DNA from: Hysterium pulicare CBS 123377
Taxonomy: Eukaryota; Ascomycota; Dothideomycetes; Hysteriales; Hysteriaceae
Assembly (NCBI GenBank): GCA_000467715.1
Contig: AJFK01000224.1
Location: 1 to 43,404, forward strand
Reading direction: 5' to 3'
Length of the DNA stretch: 43,404 nucleotides
Both the position numbers and the translations under genes were made by a program. Below are positions 43,092 through 43,404 of the stretch, one piece after another (positions within the stretch are counted from its first letter, which is position 1; each line of letters begins with the position of its first letter). The notes beneath the pieces were generated by a model. The model did not search any database, was not told the origin of the DNA, and saw nothing but the letters and a program-made list of their open reading frames with translations.

Positions 43092-43340
43092 TTAAGAGGT
43101 GTGTTTTGAATATCCCACGAAGGAAGTTCCAGTGTTACTTCGTGAAGCACGAGCGGGATCAGCTTCGAAGAATTGGTACCCGAGAGTCGTGACCATCATA
43201 GCCCGAATAGCTCGTTCGTCGTCAAAGCTATTGCCATCTTCCTCAAATCCTGGTCCCGAGTCTTCAATCTTATTGCACAAAGTAAATCCTTCGAGAAGGT
43301 AGTTGTCCAAGTTAGTAAAAGACGTAAGGTTGTGGCGGCA
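43092..43340 (-). CDS. Possible 3'-terminal exon of a gene cut by the window edge
   Basis: An open frame of about 80 codons ends at the TAA at 43092-43094. Representative segments are TNLDNYLLEGFTLCNKIED, FEEDGNSFDDERAIRAMM and ARASRSNTGTSFVGYS. It is acidic, soluble, and of no recognised family. With no ATG that is convincing inside the window, it would have to be a terminal exon. The alternative is chance. Confidence 0.3.
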   Translation of the reverse strand, partial: CRHNLTSFTNLDNYLLEGFTLCNKIEDSGPGFEEDGNSFDDERAIRAMMVTTLGYQFFEADPARASRSNTGTSFVGYSKHTS

Positions 43341-43381
43341 ACGACAAGTATCCTAATGCCAGATCCAAGTTCCAGATCCAA

Positions 43382-43404
43382 TTTTTTTTTTTTTTTTTTT
43401 TTTT
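43382..43404. repeat. Terminal T homopolymer
   Basis: A run of 23 T bases closes the window. It is preceded by an imperfect duplication of CCAGATCCAA (43360-43380). It looks like a contig end in a homopolymer, or a poly-A tail of a retro-element on the minus strand. It is not a fungal telomere (TTAGGG). Confidence 0.9.

Larger units (their letters stand above)
42797..43404. other. Right-edge region with possible coding end and terminal poly-T
   Basis: A minus-strand frame (43310-43092) ends in a stop at 43092-43094 and reads coding-like (NYLLEGFTLCNKIEDSG, then FFEADPARASRSNTG). It could be the last exon of a gene continuing past the window. The frame is closed upstream by a stop near 43350, so a splice acceptor would be required. 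The final 23 bases are T only. Confidence 0.35.

Noticed and set aside
43382-43404. Telomere at the right end
   Set aside because: Only T bases are present. Fungal telomeres normally show TTAGGG-type repeats.
1-43404. tRNA, rRNA or CRISPR features
   Set aside because: No cloverleaf-like conserved T-loop/anticodon combination, rRNA segment or regularly spaced repeat array was recognised by eye on either strand.

Overview
This window is nuclear DNA of a filamentous ascomycete (Pezizomycotina). Most genes are split by short GT-AG introns of about 43-150 bp, several with CTAAC/CTGAC-like branch points. The gene families are typical of that group: a fungal seven-helix rhodopsin-family protein, Vps1, an Ste23/insulysin peptidase, an Spo11 recombinase, a secreted kelch protein and an acid-ceramidase-like amidase. 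Protein resemblance suggests Leotiomycetes, but that is an impression, not a result. I see no bacterial operon, CRISPR array, tRNA or rRNA.

Layout. 1-2.3 kb: an edge-truncated minus-strand gene, then a rhodopsin-family membrane protein. 2.9-3.3 kb: a four-exon gene for an 86-residue protein of unknown role. 3.9-6.4 kb: vps1 in eight exons. 7.0-10.1 kb: three compact genes (an MRX11/FAM210-like mitochondrial protein, a double-stranded beta-helix-like protein and an NTF2-like protein). 10.5-14.4 kb: an Ste23-type M16 metallopeptidase with a mitochondrial-like N-terminal extension. 15.0-16.8 kb: an EthD-domain protein and an Mpp6-type exosome cofactor with a C-terminal zinc knuckle. 17.3-20.4 kb: a kelch membrane protein carrying two apparent single-base deletions, divergent from a complex I NDUFS6 subunit. 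20.6-26.0 kb: a YjbQ/UPF0047 protein, a Tyr/Gln/Ala/Pro-rich protein and an NAAA/acid-ceramidase-like hydrolase. 26.0-34.3 kb: an 8.3-kb stretch with no recognisable gene. 34.3-43.4 kb: a small unknown protein, a J-domain protein with a long charged helix and a Cys-rich tail, an HSL-type alpha/beta hydrolase, spo11, a Ser-rich unknown protein, and a possible minus-strand coding end beside a terminal poly-T.

The genes do not form one pathway. They are mostly housekeeping functions: membrane fission, mitochondrial biogenesis and respiration, proteolysis, RNA surveillance and meiosis. They are mixed with fungus-specific unknowns.

The most unusual signals are: (i) at least five compact genes whose coding strand changes from C-rich to G-rich part-way through; (ii) the Mpp6 plus CCHC-knuckle fusion; (iii) a J-domain, charged-helix and Cys-cluster architecture; (iv) the 8.3-kb gene desert; and (v) three single-base deletions at or beside homopolymers, which are either sequencing errors or early pseudogenes. 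Exon boundaries were placed by reading splice signals and protein continuity. For every multi-exon gene except the rearranged or partial ones, the summed exons are an exact multiple of three.
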